From: Pseudomonas uvaldensis
GTDB taxonomy: Bacteria; Pseudomonadota; Gammaproteobacteria; Pseudomonadales; Pseudomonadaceae
Assembly (NCBI RefSeq): GCF_021271205.1
Contig: NZ_JAIWKS010000001.1
Coordinates: 496,001-560,000, forward strand
Length of the DNA stretch: 64,000 bases
Direction: 5' to 3'
Shown here: positions 62,968-64,000 of the stretch, piece by piece
How positions within the stretch are numbered: position 1 is the first letter of the stretch
Layout: the number at the start of each line of letters is the position of its first letter
The notes under the pieces: model-generated
Databases searched by the model: none
The model's input: only the letters and a program-made list of their open reading frames with translations
What the model was told of the DNA's origin: nothing
Translations under genes and position numbers: made by a program

Positions 62968-64000
62968 CGAATGCTCAACTCCGGCACGGCAACGACAAAT
63001 TTAGCTCCCCATTGGGTTGCATGGGCCAACTGGCGGGTAACTTCTTCCAGCAGATTCCACGGCAGCACCAGAATGTAGTCAGGCTTTTCCAGCGCTATGC
63101 GATCGGGCGCCACAACAGGGATGCGGCTACCTGGCAGGTACTTGCCTTGCTTATGAGGGTTGGCATCGGCCACCCAGGCCAAAAGATCCGGCTTGATCCC
63201 GGCGTAGTTGAGCAAGGTGTTGCCTTTGGCGGCGGCGCCGTAGCCCACCACACGCTTGCCGTCGGCCTTGGCCTGCAATAGAAACCGCAGCAACTGATGT
63301 TTGATCCGCTCGGCCGCGGGCGCCAGGGTCGCGTAGTACTCGACCGTTTTCACACCCGCCGCCAGTTCGAGCTGTAACTGCTCTCGCACTTCTGGCTGCA
63401 CAGCGCGTCGTTCGCCATCCTGACGCTGGACGAATACCCGTAGCGAGCCTCCGTGGGTGGTCAACTGGCTGACATCGAAGACTTCCAGGCCGTTGCGCTC
63501 GCACAACGCCTGAACGGCGGTGAGTGACAGGTAGGAATAGTGTTCGTGATACAGCGTGTCGAACTGCTGCCCAGCCATCAGCGTCAGCAATTGCGGGAAC
63601 TCGAAGGTTGCCACTCCCGTGGGTTTGAGCAGGGTCGCAAAGCCGGCGAGAAAATCATTGATGTCCGGTACATGGGCCAGCACGTTGTTGGCAGCCATCA
63701 AGTCGGCGGCCCAGCCTTCGCTTTTCAGCTGCGTCGCCGTCTCGCGACCAAAGAACACCTCGCGAATCTCCAGGCCCTTTTCACGCGCCGCCTGCGCAGT
63801 GCTGCGGGTCGGCTCGACGCCCAGGCACGCTATGCCGCGCTGAGCGACGAACTGCAACAGGTACCCGTCGTTGGCAGCAATTTCCACAACGCGGCTGTCG
63901 GCATTTAAAGCAAAACGCTTGACCATCGCATCCACATAGGACTCGGCATGGGCCAGCCAGGTTGTGGAGAATGAACTGAAATAGGCGTATTCGGCATCGA
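62964..64000 (-). CDS. class I SAM methyltransferase, sugar C-methyltransferase type (N-terminus outside window)
   Basis: The frame is open to the window edge; about 345 residues are visible. It resembles NovU/TylC3-type sugar C-methyltransferases: SSFSTTWLAHAESYV before the SAM domain, VVEIAANDGYLLQF as the SAM site, NVLAHVPDINDFLAG, YHEHYSYLSL, and a C-terminal domain with VVGYGAAAKGNTLLNY. The missing N-terminus should hold a zinc-binding domain. It likely adds a methyl branch to the glycan sugar. Confidence 0.82.
   Translation of the reverse strand, partial: DAEYAYFSSFSTTWLAHAESYVDAMVKRFALNADSRVVEIAANDGYLLQFVAQRGIACLGVEPTRSTAQAAREKGLEIREVFFGRETATQLKSEGWAADLMAANNVLAHVPDINDFLAGFATLLKPTGVATFEFPQLLTLMAGQQFDTLYHEHYSYLSLTAVQALCERNGLEVFDVSQLTTHGGSLRVFVQRQDGERRAVQPEVREQLQLELAAGVKTVEYYATLAPAAERIKHQLLRFLLQAKADGKRVVGYGAAAKGNTLLNYAGIKPDLLAWVADANPHKQGKYLPGSRIPVVAPDRIALEKPDYILVLPWNLLEEVTRQLAHATQWGAKFVVAVPELSIR

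Overview
The window is a stretch of a Pseudomonas chromosome, most like the P. fluorescens/P. syringae side of the genus. The evidence is the Pseudomonas-type flagellar regulon (FleQ, FleS/FleR, FleN, FlhF, MotC/MotD, HptB-HsbR-HsbA), the ccm cluster next to the chemotaxis genes, several REP/REPIN elements of the GTGGGAGCG...GCTCGCG type, and high GC with strong codon bias. No rRNA, tRNA, insertion sequence, phage or CRISPR array was seen. Almost every gene from about 15.2 kb to the right end is on the minus strand.

Layout. 1-5.3 kb: the end of an M42 peptidase of the NAGGN osmoprotectant type, a YheU-family protein, a CsrA paralogue, YnfA, a short-chain dehydrogenase, a 50-residue DUF3309 protein, and an LtaS-like membrane sulfatase. 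5.5-13 kb: a small lipoprotein gene and a complete cytochrome c maturation operon, ccmABCDEFGHI. 13.1-15.1 kb, plus strand: a FliK-like protein translationally coupled to a free-standing FlhB C-terminal-domain protein. 15.2-25.2 kb: the chemotaxis and polar-array block (DUF2802, cheW, parP-like, parC-like, motD, motC, cheB, cheA, cheZ, cheY, fliA). 25.2-39.9 kb: fleN, flhF, flhA, flhB, fliRQPONML, fliK, then hptB-hsbR-hsbA and fliJ. 39.9-45.2 kb: fliI, fliH, fliG, fliF, fliE. 45.4-53.5 kb: fleR, fleS, fleQ, fliT, fliS, fliD, flaG, fliC. 53.7-64 kb: a flagellin-glycosylation region with a small unknown protein, a Maf/DUF115 protein, a ketoacyl-ACP synthase III, pseF, a 977-residue glycosyltransferase, a CmcI-like methyltransferase, a NeuD-like acyltransferase, a DegT aminotransferase and a C-methyltransferase cut by the window edge.

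How it works together. FleQ with sigma-54 should drive the basal-body and export operons. Convincing -24/-12 elements lie upstream of flhA, fliL, fliE and fleS, and a weaker one upstream of fliC. FleS/FleR acts next, then FliA (sigma-28) drives late genes; a near-consensus sigma-28 promoter precedes fliC. FleN and FlhF control flagellar number and place. ParC/ParP, CheA, CheW, CheB, CheY and CheZ form the polar chemosensory system that talks to FliM. HptB-HsbR-HsbA links flagellar output to the Gac/Rsm and surface-growth network. The ccm operon supplies c-type cytochromes.

The most interesting part is the glycosylation region. The pseudaminic-acid pathway there appears to be collapsed: only pseF is intact. 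On one side is the last ~50 codons of a pseC-like gene. On the other is a 43-codon scar that starts like PseG, stops at once, and ends like PseI. The intact genes around it look able to make a different, acylated and methylated amino-sugar, so the flagellin glycan may have been switched.
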